Below, one piece after another: positions 1-21,871 of a DNA stretch of 64,000 nucleotides. The translations under genes were made by a program, and so were the position numbers. The notes under the pieces were generated by a model that had not been told where the DNA came from, searched no databases, and saw only the letters and a list, made by a program, of their open reading frames with translations. Source of the DNA: Globodera rostochiensis (lineage: Eukaryota > Nematoda > Chromadorea > Rhabditida > Heteroderidae); NCBI GenBank assembly GCA_018350325.1, contig JAEVLN010000005.1, forward strand, positions 2,242,142-2,306,141, in the 5' to 3' direction. The stretch's first letter is position 1. The number at the start of each line of letters is the position of its first letter.

Positions 1-1
1 G

Positions 2-8657
<8,656 letters not shown>

Positions 8658-8680
8658 AGGAAGGACCGGGGAAGGAGGGG

Positions 8681-8710
8681 CGGTGAAGAAAGAAAGGAAG
8701 GAAAGAGAAG
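8681..8710 (+). other. Polypurine tract of the LTR element
   Basis: A nearly pure A/G run (gaagaaagaaaggaaggaaa and on) ends two bases before the TGTC that opens the LTR. This is where plus-strand DNA synthesis is primed in LTR elements. Confidence 0.75.
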
Positions 8711-8712
8711 CG

Positions 8713-8999
8713 TGTCGGGAAGCGGGCGGTCGGGAGGCAACATAAAAGGAGAGGAACCCCTCCAAGGGGGCTCATTCTGTTCATTCCATCAGCATTTCAA
8801 ATTGTATATCAACCAACCGATCCACCCTCCGATTGCCGTATAAAGCATTGTGAAATCCCCGCCTCCCTAAAGAATCAATCGGACGAATTCACCCTCCTCA
8901 AAGGGAAGGGTACATCAGAAAGGGTTCTAATCCAAGGGTCCCTAGGAATTATACCTAGAAGGTCTGAATATACCCCAAGGGAAGGAGTTATTCGTGACA
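8713..8999 (+). repeat. 3' long terminal repeat
   Basis: The 287-bp segment begins TGTCGGGAAG and ends TTCGTGACA, giving the short inverted ends TGTC...GACA expected of an LTR, and it directly follows the polypurine tract. It contains a TATA-like box followed by a pyrimidine-rich likely start region. The right edge could be two bases further (ACACA) and cannot be settled without the 5' LTR. Confidence 0.75.
8741..8748 (+). promoter_or_regulatory. TATA-like box in the LTR
   Basis: The sequence cataaaag stands about 28 bases into the LTR and about 25-30 bases before the initiator-like tcattctgttcatt. In the 5' LTR copy the same box would drive the genomic transcript. Confidence 0.5.
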
Positions 9000-9963
9000 C
9001 AATGAATTAAAACTAAAATGATCAAAGGACAAAAAAAAGCTTTTGCTATAATAAAAATGGGTCATTATGCCATGCCAAAGTTCTGCTGCTGACGAGTTAT
9101 TGACAAATAATTGCCCTTATTTTGCCACTTTTGGGGGGAGGGGGGGAGGGTTAGTCCTTCCCAAAAAAATCCGGGCCCTAGTAATTAAATTTTTTGCGAT
9201 CGGGATCAACTCGGCGCCGGCAATTTTGAAACAGGAGTTTCTGAATGGTTTCAATTTATTTGATTTCTTAGCTAACGATTGAATTATAACTGATGGCGCC
9301 GAGTTGGCCCGACCCAAATTTATGTTTTTCACTTGCATCGAACAAATGCGACAATTTGTGGGTGGGTTTTGTTCATTCATACGGCGGACGGAGGCCAAAT
9401 GGGCAAAGTATGTAAATTTCTTTCTTTCTTAATGATCGGCCAGCCCATTCTTTGCCATTCTCCACATCACAAAATCACTATCGTCGCACATCCGCTAACA
9501 AAAATGACACATTTAGTGGCAAAATGCATATTATTACGGACTCTCGACTTATGGACAAAAATCCAGAGTTGCTGAGGCTCCACGGGACCCGGATTCTGTT
9601 CGAAAGTTCGTCAGAAAGTCGGGCGGGATCCCGCCCGGGAATTACAATTCTTTACGAGTCGGGAGGATCCCGGGCTGGGAAATTTTCCGAAAATTCCCGC
9701 CACTACCGAAACGGGACTACCGTTTTCACCCTACCACACAGCCAATGAAGGGTGATGGTAATTCATTTGAGCTTGGCATTTTTTTGGCGTTCAGCCATGA
9801 AAAAGTGAGATTTGTAAAATAAATTGAGTTGGATTCGAACTCGAACAGATACATACTTTGAAAAATTCCTTAATTGAATTAAAGGCTAAAGATTTGTAAA
9901 TTTAAATTCCCGAGCTTTGGATGAGTGCTAATTCTGCTTAACCTTTTAAGTTTTGATGTCCTA
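9000..9963. other. Intergenic region before cullin-3
   Basis: No gene is supported here. The stretch has a G tract at about 9135-9152 and several short GC-rich self-complementary words (gcgggatcccgc, ggatcccggg) at about 9620-9700. A splice or trans-splice acceptor for cullin-3 should lie near its right end but is not obvious. Confidence 0.6.
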
Positions 9964-12900
9964 ATGCCAAACCAAGCACAACAGCCCTCTAAGAGCAGCA
10001 TGCGGATTCGGGCCTTTCCAGTAATTCATTAAAAAGCAACTGCCAGTGTTTATCTAATGGCCGAATTTAGACAAACGTCGATGATTCATACATCGTCAAC
10101 ACGTGGGAACTGCTTAAGAAAGCAATCCAAGAAATTCAGCGAAAAAACAATTCTGGCTTAAGTTTTGAGGAGCTTTATCGCAATGCCTACACAATGGTTA
10201 TTGGTCTTTTTTATTTAATTTATAAACCATCAATTAGGTTTTGCATAAACATGGCGACAAATTGTACGAGGGCCTCAAGGAGGTGGTCAGAGAACATCTG
10301 CAAACAAGGGTAATTAATAATAATGTTCAAAAATTGTGTAAAAGTTTTAGGGTGAGGGTAACCGGCGGGAGGGGGAGGCGGGGGGTAGTTGAAGGGCAAA
10401 TGGGCCCATTCGGAGGGGAGGGCAATTGGATTTGAACATTTGCGAACTAATTGGCAGATCCGAGACGTCGTGGTCGAGTCAATCAATGGGCGCTTTCTCG
10501 AAGTGTTAAATCGCGTCTGGACTGATCACACCACCTCAATGGTTTTTTAATAATTAAATTATTTGCTTAAATATGGCTTCCTCCCAAAATAAATAATTTC
10601 ATTGTTGTTTTGTTGGGCCCGAAGCAAAGAAAAATGTTCGATTCCTTTCTCTATGCTTTTTCTCGACTTGCTTTCCACGGGGTTTTTCAGTTCGATTGTT
10701 GCTTAAGGTGATGATTAGAGACATTCTGATGTATTTGGATCGCGTCTACGTCTCTCAAGCTAACGTCGAGTCCGTTCACCCTCTTGGACTTCGTATTTTT
10801 CGAGAAGAAGTTGTCGACTACCCGGTCATAAATGAACATTTGAAGGCGACCCTTCTCGGAATGATTTCGCTGGAGCGTCAGAAAGAAATTATCGAATGGT
10901 AAAACATAAAAAGAATAATTATTTAAATGCAATTAACAAACGCCCGTTTTCACATTTCCCTCCCTTTTGTGCGAGTATTTCATATACCGGTTCTTTGCAG
11001 GATCGATTTGAAAAATGTGTGTCAAATGCTAATTGCTTTGGGTTTGGAAAGCCGTGAGTATTACCAGCACCAATTCGAGGACCTTTTCTTGCGAGAGACT
11101 GCCGATTTCTATCGGCGTGCCAGTCAAAAGTTTCTGGCCGAAAACAGTGCCTGCGTTTACGTGCACAAAGTGAACGAATCTTTAATTGAAGAAGTTCAAC
11201 GATCGGAACGTTATTTGGACAAAATCACCGAGGCGAAAATTATTGATGTACGATTTCTTTTTTTGCAAATGTTTGACTTTAAGGCTTCTCAATTGTTTCT
11301 TAGGTTTTAAACGATGAACTCATCTCAAGAAATATGACAACGATCGTGGAGATGGAAAACTCGGGCTTGGTTTACATGTTGCTCAATGACAGAATTGACG
11401 GTGTGTTCTGTTGATTGTGTCCGGTTGGCAATTACTCTCCTTTGAGATTTGCGCTGTCTGTACGAATTGCTCAAAAGAGTTCCGAATGGGCCCAAAACGA
11501 TGACAAATACAATGAGCAGCTTTCTGCGCGCCAAAGGCACAGCTATTGTCAACGACAACACCCAACAGCAGCAGCAACAACAGCAGGGAGAAGTCGCGGA
11601 AGGAATCGGCGGAGTGCCGAACCCAATCAATTTCATCCAGGTCCTCCCCCCCCCCCCACTTCCATTGTTGACAATGAAACGAGTTGCATCTTAGAAAAGA
11701 AACACCCATTTTTAAGAGTTTGATTGGACTCAAAGAGCAATTCGACCGCTTTCTGTTGGAGGCTTTCAACAACGACAGGGACTTCAAACATTGCATTCAA
11801 TCGGACTTCGAACAATTTCTCAACCTGAGTCTAAAAGCGCCCGAATACCTTTCACTGTATATTGATGATAAACTGAAAAAGGGCCTCCGGACGGTAATTT
11901 TTCTTCTTTTTTCTTTTAACGGATTGTTTTAGCTAAACGAAAGCGAAGTGGAAGTTGTGTTGGACAAGGCTCTTGTGTTGTTCCGGTTTCTGCAGGAGAA
12001 GGACATGTTCGAGAAGTACTACAAACAGCATCTGGCAAAGCGGCTTTTGTTGCAAAAGAGTTTGTCGGACGACGCAGAGAAATCGATGATCTCTAAACTG
12101 AAGACGGAATGCGGGATTCAATTTACGTCCAAAATTGAAGGGATGTTCCGGGACATGGAACTGTCCAGCACGATCATGAATGACTATAGGGTGAACATTT
12201 CGTTATTTAACAATTTGTAAGTTTTTTTAAGAGTCGGACTGATTTGGATCTTGCTGTCCGTGTTCTGACCAGCGTTTTCTGGCCAACCAATCAGGCGCCA
12301 ATGTGCACTCTTCCCCAATCCGCTGAGCAGGCCTTCCGGCACTTTGAACAGTTTTATCTCGGCAAGCACAACGGGCGCAAAATCACACTGAACCCCGGAC
12401 TCGGCTCGGCCGACGTGAAGGCCATCTTCTACCCAAATGGGCCATCCAAGTCAAGTGGGCTCACATCAGATGCTGGCCTGGGCTCCAATGAGGAGGATTT
12501 GGAGAGTCAGCAGGTGGGAGAGGCGAAGATAACACAAACAAAACATTTGGCATAACTTAACGTTTATCTGTCAGGAAAGTGACATGCCCGGCTCGTCTTC
12601 GTCGAAGTCCACCGTTGTCCGGCGAAGAGAAGAGCAGAAGATTCTGACGGTCACCACCTACATGATGTGTTTACTGATGCGCTTCAATCAGCATGCCAGA
12701 ATGACCTACGAGGTTCACAAACGATCGTTTAGTTGCTAATCCAAATCGAATCCAATCCCATGACTGTTTAGCAACTGCTGAACGAAACGCAAATTCCGGA
12801 CAGGGAGTTGAAGCGGTGTTTGCAATCGTTGGCGATGGGGAAGCAATCCCAGCGGATTCTGTGCCGGAAAGGGGCGGGCAAAGACATAGGCATGGAACTT

Positions 12901-13422
12901 TCTGGGGAACCGAAACTAAAAAAGTTATTTTATGAACTTTCCTACCGTTTAAACAATTTCAGAGTCCCTTGATGAATTTTTTGTCAACGACCAGTTCAGC
13001 TCCAAATTGACGCGTATCAAAATTCAAATGGTTTCCGGTCGCAGTGAAACGGAACCGGAACGAAAAGAGACACGCGCGAAGGTTTTTGGATGTTAAACAC
13101 CGGAGTCATGGATGGCATTTGTTTCCCGTGCAGGTCGACGACGACAGAAAGCACGAAATTGAGGCGGCGATTGTGCGCGTGATGAAGGCCCGTAAGAAAC
13201 TGTTGCACAACGACCTCGTCACTGAGGTCAGCCCGGACCATCCCATGACAATTACATTTTATAATCGCCTGGTTTACCCTTTTTTTTCAGGTGACCAATC
13301 AGTTGAAGGGCCGCTTCTTGCCCGACCCGGTGTTCATCAAGAAACGTGTAGAGTCGCTGATCGAAAGGGAATATTTGGAGCGAGACAAACTCAACTTGAA
13401 GATTTATGTCTATTTGGCATAG
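9964..13422 (+). CDS. cul-3: Cullin-3, scaffold of BTB-Cul3 ubiquitin ligases
   Basis: Sixteen exons join in phase to about 794 aa: 9964-10020, 10071-10196, 10238-10309, 10458-10541, 10708-10898, 11001-11247, 11304-11400, 11447-11640, 11717-11893, 11933-12190, 12232-12513, 12575-12712, 12772-12889, 12963-13081, 13134-13226 and 13291-13422. The family-specific start MRIRAFP is at 10000, and an in-frame ATG at 9964 adds twelve residues, much as in vertebrate CUL3. Landmarks include [18 protein letters not shown] for the BTB-binding N terminus, the cullin-homology region, and [10 protein letters not shown] carrying the neddylation lysine near residue 738. The protein ends in YVYLA. A glutamine-rich insert lies in exon 8. 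Intron 13 needs a GC donor (gacatag|GCATGG). CUL3 holds RBX1 and an E2 at its C terminus and BTB substrate adaptors at its N terminus. Confidence 0.96.
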
Positions 13423-13596
13423 GACAAAACGGAGGGAGGGGGCGAAGACAAAAGATGTGATCGGCGATGACAAAATCATTGGAAAATTTGCGCTGTATTA
13501 ATTTTTTGAAATGGATTTTTAATTTTGTTTATTGGTCGATTCAAAAGAAACAAAAAAAGTTTTCGCTTTATTTCCTGTATAAAAACCAATTATATC

Positions 13597-15510
<1,914 letters not shown>

Positions 15511-15756
15511 TCGGAATTAGCAAAAACGGTTGAAAGGGATAATGGTATTAGAGACTTAGAAAACCCAACTTTGCAATTTTTATGGAAATGAGCAAAACAT
15601 AAATGAGAAGATAATAAAGATCATTTATCGCAATCGATAAGAAATTTTGATGGACATAAATGTGTGAGAACCAAAGAAATGAGGGAATGGAATGGAATGG
15701 TGTTAAAAGATGGTTGAATGTAAAACGCGACGCAACCCGTTTAAATTAATGATCAG

Positions 15757-16121
15757 TAGGGATGGGGTTTTTAGGATCTACCTATTTTATCTGCAGCTTT
15801 GTTGGGATTTCCGGTCCTAAATAGGATCGAACCTATTTTAGACTATCTATTTCGCCATTTTTCCAAGCATTAAGAAAACGACTTTTTTGCACAATACACC
15901 CTAAAAGATCGAAAAGACCTTTTTAGAGATTTCGAAAAACCTAAAGCTTTTTTTTATATTCAAAAAAGGGTGAAATCGGTAATTGTTGGGTGAAAAATTA
16001 TTGCAAGTTCTAACATTTTCACCATTTTTAACCTATTTGCTTATGAACTCTGTATTTGGTACTTTTTCTCACGCATTTAGGTGCCGCCTATTTCTGATTT
16101 CGATCCTAAAAATTAACCCTA
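15757..16121. mobile_element. Short non-autonomous hAT-like DNA transposon (MITE)
   Basis: The 365-bp AT-rich element begins TAGGGATGGGGTTTTTAGG and ends CCTAAAAATTAACCCTA, which are imperfect terminal inverted repeats. It is flanked on both sides by the 8-bp direct repeat ATGATCAG (15749-15756 and 16122-16129). An 8-bp target duplication and YAGGG ends fit the hAT superfamily. There is no coding capacity. It sits between the OAT 5' end and the next gene. Confidence 0.8.
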
Positions 16122-16216
16122 ATGATCAGCCGTTTTGACAGAATAATAAATCAAATAAAATAAATGGGGTTCGGGTCAATTTGACAAGCACGCGGCCGTC
16201 CCCTCTCCTCTGACGG

Positions 16217-16964
16217 TCACTTCTTTTGCTCGGTGGATAAGGCCCAATCCAAGCATTCAAACAGCTGAAAAGACTCGCAATTAGATTAAATATCATTGGA
16301 TTAGCTCAAAATTATAAATAATTAGGACAAGGATCAAAACAACACTAAAATCTATACAAAACCAAATTTTGAGTAGCCCATCCCCACCTCCCAAACTCAT
16401 TTCCATCGATTACTATATTTGTTTTTAGCCTATCCCGATCATTTCACTCACATCGCGAACCCTTCCGAGAACGGACTGTGGAAGACAAAGACTATCCAAC
16501 GAACAATTCTGTTTCAACACGCCTTTCGCGATCAGCTTGAAGTGGAGAGCCAGCAGTTCCTACACATTTAATGAATAGCAAACAAAAAAACGCAAGAAAT
16601 ACTCAAAAATTCAGGAATAAGGCTTTTGCGTATTTCGAGGGGAGGGGGGGGGGGGGCATTTCCGCATTGCCCCAGCCAGAAAACGAATAGTAACCTCACC
16701 TTATAATCGTCATCGTGTTTGTAATGCCTCGACGCTTCCAGCAGGCGCCCGTGGTACTCCAAGTCGACCTGAAGAGGTACGACTTAAACAGGTTTTCTAT
16801 TCCAAAAGCTTTACTTTCTCGTCCTCGTCTCCTTCGCTCAATCTGTCAAGTTCATCCGACAAAGCCGTCGGACTTTTGTCCAACCTCGACGGCTCCCTGT
16901 CATCCCTCCTGGCACGCTTATTTGCTAATTCAGTGATCTGACTGCTTACGCCCATTTTTTCCAT
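16217..16964 (-). CDS. Small conserved-looking protein of unknown function
   Basis: Four exons join in phase to 124 aa: 16964-16815, 16768-16700, 16559-16452 and 16264-16217, each with GT-AG borders. The first 50 residues are charged and disordered-looking. Residues 51-124 look helical, with amphipathic stretches such as LEYHGRLLEASRHYK and LLALHFKLIAKGVL. I do not recognise the family. No signal peptide or membrane segment is present. Intron 2 has a poly-C run in the sense strand. The clean phase through three introns is the main evidence that it is real. The start is the first ATG after a stop-rich AT stretch. Confidence 0.6.
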
Positions 16965-17175
16965 TTTAAAATATTATGATCGAATCCTTTAAAACGTTAA
17001 AATAAATGTTTATGAAAAAACCAACACAATATAATTGTTTACTAAAACGATAGACTCGTATTTAAACGCTTCGATTATTTGATAGATTGTTTTAACTTAT
17101 ATTTAGATGTAAACGTTCATTGTATTAACCCAAAATTGGGTTTTTTGATTGTCAATGTGAACGACAGCCGCTTTT

Positions 17176-19164
17176 TCATTCTTTTTTGTGTATTGGTTGT
17201 TGCTGCTTCACTTTTTTAATGGCCGGCTTTGTGGGGGCAATGAAATTGGTTGAGGAGGTGAAGTAAGTGGACGCCTTCCCAGCCGCCTCGTCCTTTTGCA
17301 TCGGCGTCACAATTTCCAACCCGTGGACGGGCGTAAACGAAATGCTCGACGCCGTCCCGGCCACCGCCGACCCGTGGCCCTTTGCGGCCAGCGAAGTGAT
17401 CCCCCCGTGTTGACGCGTCTTGTCAATTGTCCGTTGCAGTTTCTGTGACACTCTGAAAATGACCATTTTGTTCCGATTTATTATCAAATTATCATTCACT
17501 AATGTGCTCACTTCACTCGCGTTTTGTTGTCCACCTGAGCCGCCCTCAGCCTTCCCCCGGAAGGCAGTGATTGGCTGCCCGCGTGACCCAACGTGAAACC
17601 CAAATGGTCCTGCATAACATCCTCTTGTAATTCGCCGAAATTCATTCTGTTCGCTTTTCGTCTGAGCTCGGTTGCCTTCAGCAATTCCTTCTGCTTTCTG
17701 ACCCGTTTTCCACCCCGCTTCTTGCTGGCCTTATCAAGCGGCTTTGGAAGAGGCTAAAACAAATCTCAAACATTCTTTAACCAGAGTAAACAATTGTCAG
17801 AGAGCCGTTAATGGGGGTGGGGGGGGGGGGGGGGGAAATTATGCAAAGTCTCTACTTACCTTCGTATTTTTGACTGGCGGAGGTTCTTGCATTTTGTCCA
17901 TCTTTGCTTTGATTTCCTGCGACAATCGCTCGCCAATTCGACCGTCCAGCGAAGAATGGATCGAATCCACTCGCGAAGCCAAAGTGCATTTAGCAGAGAC
18001 CAAACGAGCCGCTTTTCTTCGCAGGTCGGGCGGCAACGTTTGGACGATTGGATGGTGGTAAATAAAGCCCGTGTTTGGAAGAATCACGGAAGAACTAAAG
18101 CCCGCCAAAGTTTTCTTCTGTTTCCCTAAATTATGCAAAGCCCAAATTTCTTGTCCATTCCGCAAAACACTCACCGAGAATGAGCACGTTGCACGCCGGC
18201 ATTTTGGCTAACGGCGCGAGTCCGCCCGCCTGTGAAATCAACATTGCCGCCGTGCCGGCACCAACAATTCGGCACAGATTTGGAGCGATGAGAGCCATCC
18301 GTAACTCGACAAAATGATGCATCTTCATCCGCTGATCGTACAGCTCTTCTGCCATGGAACAAGCCTCGAGAATGACTTCAAGCTGAAACAAACGTTATAC
18401 CCTGCAGAATCAAGGGATCTAAATGTTCATCATTTTCAATGAAGAACCAAACCTCGTTCTGTTCCAGTGTTTTTCCCTGCGATGTGGAGGCGGTCACGCT
18501 GACAACCTAAGCGGGGGCATTACTTTTGCACGCAGAAAAGTGTCTACAATGCAAGTAGCAGCTGGGAGAAATTGATGGATCATTTCCTTGCGCGAGTTCG
18601 TGTCGATGTCGTTGGCGAGCAGCTTCACCGCATTGATGTAATCCAATGGCATAGGCACAAGGGACTCCAACTCGGGAAACCGTTTCTCGTATTTGTCACG
18701 GACAAATTTGTGAATGACATTGATCTCCTGGTCAATTTCTGATGCAAGCTTAAGTTGAAGATTTTTTTAATTCAAGAAAACGATGTTTGAGCGGCCAAAT
18801 TACCTCTGAAAAGCGAACAACAAGAATGTACTGCGGATCTGATTCAATCGGTGTGGTGATTTTAGGAACTTCTTCCAATGAAAGATACCTCTGCAATTCT
18901 GACTTCAGTTCCAAGTAACTAACAAACAGTAAATTATTCCGATTGGAATGAGCTTAACAATGCAAAAAACACTTACTGAACTGAACTGGTCAATTTTGCA
19001 ACATCCGTTACCCGGTCATATTTTAATAGATTGGGCAGCGGCTTCTCTTCTGTAACCTCATCGATAAAGTCTTCATCCTGCTCCTCTTTTTTCACATCGA
19101 GATCTTCCATCTCCTCATCAGCATCCCCTTCCAAATCTGCTAACAATTCTTCGGCCAATGACAT
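17176..19164 (-). CDS. prp-31: U4/U6 small nuclear ribonucleoprotein Prp31
   Basis: Eight exons join in phase to 516 aa: 19164-18977, 18918-18804, 18748-18548, 18506-18453, 18382-18175, 18125-17860, 17753-17512 and 17452-17176. The protein starts MSLAEELLADLE and has an acidic N terminus. The NOSIC/Nop region includes EINVIHKFVRDKY-like sequence (with Asp-Gln for Asn-Glu), VVSVTAS, and the RNA/15.5K-binding core LIAPNLCRIVGAGTAAML to LPPDLRRKAARLVSAKC. The C-terminal Prp31 domain has KKRGGKRVRK-type basic sequence and SSISFTPVHGLEIV. Prp31 bridges U4 and U6/U5 particles in the tri-snRNP before spliceosome activation in the nucleus. Length and motif order match the family (about 500 aa). Intron 6 carries a run of at least 15 Cs in the sense strand. 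Confidence 0.95.
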
Positions 19165-19707
19165 TTTGAGCTGAAAATACTCAGAAAAAGATTAAGCTAG
19201 GATAGGTATAAAGAGCATTAAATGTCAAAAAATGGCATGGCGACATTCACCACCTGGACTCTTTTGAAATTCCCGTTCCCGTTCCCGCATTTATTTTAGC
19301 ATTTTTCCCGTTCCCGCAAATAATTCCTTGGCGAAATGTTTCACCGCAAGAACATGTTCCGACGGTAAAAAAAATACGCGTAAAACACGAATCCGAGCCC
19401 GGATTTTGCGAATTCCGTACCCTTAAACCGAATTTGGGCAATATCGAGAATTTCAGACGCGAAAAATAATTTATGCAGAACCCGAAAAGGTTCTCGGCTC
19501 TCGGCAGCGCCTATCGGCACCGCCAATCCCCCCCCCCCCCCCCCCCTCAAAATCCCGCGGCTCCAAATTGGCGCCGCCGGTAGAAAAGCGTTTTTGTCCA
19601 ATGCGACCGGTCTAATTATCATTTCGCCCACCTTTGTTTTACACTATTTTTTACATTTAAGTTATTTTGCATTTAATCTTGGGAACTTCTATTATTTTTA
19701 CCAATCA
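19165..19707. other. Intergenic region between divergent genes
   Basis: This must hold the promoters of the two divergent neighbours, though no clear TATA box is seen. It contains a short tandem gttcccgttcccgttcccgc near 19270-19290, a related copy near 19307, and a run of 19 Cs at 19528-19546. The mixed GC- and AT-rich blocks suggest an old repeat, but no ends could be defined. Confidence 0.55.
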
Positions 19708-21055
19708 ATGTCCAACAAAAAGGTTGAAACAGTCTATTTGATAAAACAAAAAAATTGCATTTTTCAGTTATCACCAACTGAAGAACTTGAAAAACAATAT
19801 CGCGACTACAAAGCGCAATTTGAAGAATGGAAAGAGAAAAATCGGTAATATAATGCATATCATCCGTTTGTTTACGAGCCGCATGAAAATTTAGTGATTC
19901 TGTTGGCACCGAGGCGTACATCAATTACGTCAAACAATTCGAGCTTTGGGAGAGAGACGTGGAGAAGAGAAGGGCCGCATTGCGACAGAAGGCCGAGGGG
20001 GAGAGACTAGCAGCGGCGGAACGCGAAGCAGCAAAACTGAAACGCGAGGCTGAGGAGAAGAGGAAAAATGAAGGTCTGAAAAGCAATAGTCATTGGGTGT
20101 TGGTTGATTTGCACTTGTGGTTTTGCCTTCTAAGTAGCTAAGCTTTAAGAGGCCGCTGCCCGCGTTTATGCTGATGAACAAGCGCAGTACATGGCGATGC
20201 ATCAACGGGCCCTTCAGGACGAACAGCTCCAGAAGAATCGGATGCAGTCGAAGCAACAGATTGCAACAACACAACATCAACCGTCGATGAAGCAGTCCTT
20301 GTCCACGACACAGCTGGACTTGCTCTCCTCGCCTGTCAGTGATTGCAAGGCATCTCCGACCCAACAGCCACAACAATTTGGGCCCAGCAATGGCAAACCC
20401 GATGAGGACACGTCGGGTGCAGGTTTATTTGTTTTTAATAAATATATTATATAATAATCTTCATTTCAGATATGCTTTCCGCGATGCAACAAATGTTCAG
20501 CATTGTGATGGGCAATTCGGCGCAAACGGCTAGCGAGAATACACTGTTTGACAATGGCTCAGGAAAAGGGGAAAATGTGGCAATGCTGGAAGGGACGGCC
20601 AAACCGCAAGTGCAACAATCGCAGCTCGAACAGACACAGCCTCCCCAGCTTTGGGGCAGCGATGGGGCCACCTTCACTAATATGGTTAGCGGAGTTTCCG
20701 GCTCGACAAATCCACTATTTTCCAGGACTCGATGTTTCGACGATGGAATGTTAGGGCTGCACCGTCGAATTTTCGTGTGCCCTATCAGCCCCCGCCTCAG
20801 GGCACTCCGATCACTCCCTGTTGGTATTTCCTGCGTAAAATGGACGAGTCCAAATTGGCCTTCGCCCCTTTGCCCTCCCTCAATGCTCCGCCGCCTTCCA
20901 ATTTCCCTCCCGCAATGCACCACTTAAGCGTTCCCCCGCCAATAATCAGCGCGCCTGCTGCTATGCCACACCCACCACCGTTTATTCCATTTCCTGGCCC
21001 AATGATTCCACCACCGAACCTCAATATTCCACCACCGATGTTTAAGAGACATTAA
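19708..21055 (+). CDS. Coiled-coil protein with Gln-rich middle and Pro-rich tail
   Basis: Six exons join in phase to 362 aa: 19708-19722, 19768-19844, 19895-20073, 20150-20422, 20470-20684 and 20726-21055. Residues about 8-60 carry aromatic repeats ([32 protein letters not shown]) that recall the YLPM1-type YxxxFxxW pattern. A highly charged helix rich in Lys, Glu and Ala follows, then a Gln/Met-rich part, a Ser-rich part, and a tail of repeated PPP, HPPP and IPPP. It is probably a nuclear or RNA-associated scaffold, but that rests on composition only. Intron 1 is 45 bases, has no stop and is a multiple of three, so its retention would only insert 15 residues. Confidence 0.7.
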
Positions 21056-21871
21056 AGTTTACTTCTTTATCACATCTCCATTTAAATTTACCTTCTGCCA
21101 CTTTTTCAACCATTTAAATGTTTTGAATTTGATTTTGCCAATTTTAATTACAATTGAACTGCTGAAGATGTGAGATCTCCTGCGAATTACATGAAAAAGC
21201 ATAATCTGTTGCCCTTTGTTTATACAAGGTGCCAGCCAGTTGATTTAATGCTCCACCAGCTGGTTCTGTAGCACATTGACGGATACAATTTTCCGTTTTT
21301 CCATCCTTTTCGTTTATTTTATCAATAATAATGACGTCCTTTACAATATGCCTACAATTTTTCCCCAGTGATAGTTTTCAGGCTTCTACATATTTTTGTT
21401 TAGCTAATGATTTTGAGATTCGATAGTTGCTAGGATTTATGACAATGAATTCGCGTCGCGCTGCGGTATGGAACAACAGCTGCTTCAACACCAAGGAAGT
21501 GAGTCAATACCAATCTGAGATACTATTGGAAACTTGAAAGTATAGGGGGCAGTCGGCGTTAGTAAGTCTATGACTACTCACATCCCTTCGGTCAAGTAAC
21601 GGGGGAGGGAGGGCGAGTGAATGCCTATTTTTTTTTTGTTAATTTTCAGTTTCAATTTTGTCAACTGGCGGTGAAAGAGCATGTAACGTCCAACATAGGG
21701 ATTGGTGCGCAAACCCGAATCGTGCTTTCCCTTGAATAAAATACCTCATCATATGTGATCTGCCTTTCGGAAGCTTTTTGTACATAATGAATTTTTAATA
21801 AATTAATTAGCGACTATTACATTTCAATTAGGAACTGTATACATTAGCACGGAGGGACGATGTACTCGGTT
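21056..21871. other. Intergenic region, tail to tail
   Basis: AT-rich sequence between two 3' ends. I see no open frame with splice support and no repeat with clear ends. Several AATAAA-like words could serve as poly(A) signals for either neighbour. Confidence 0.5.
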
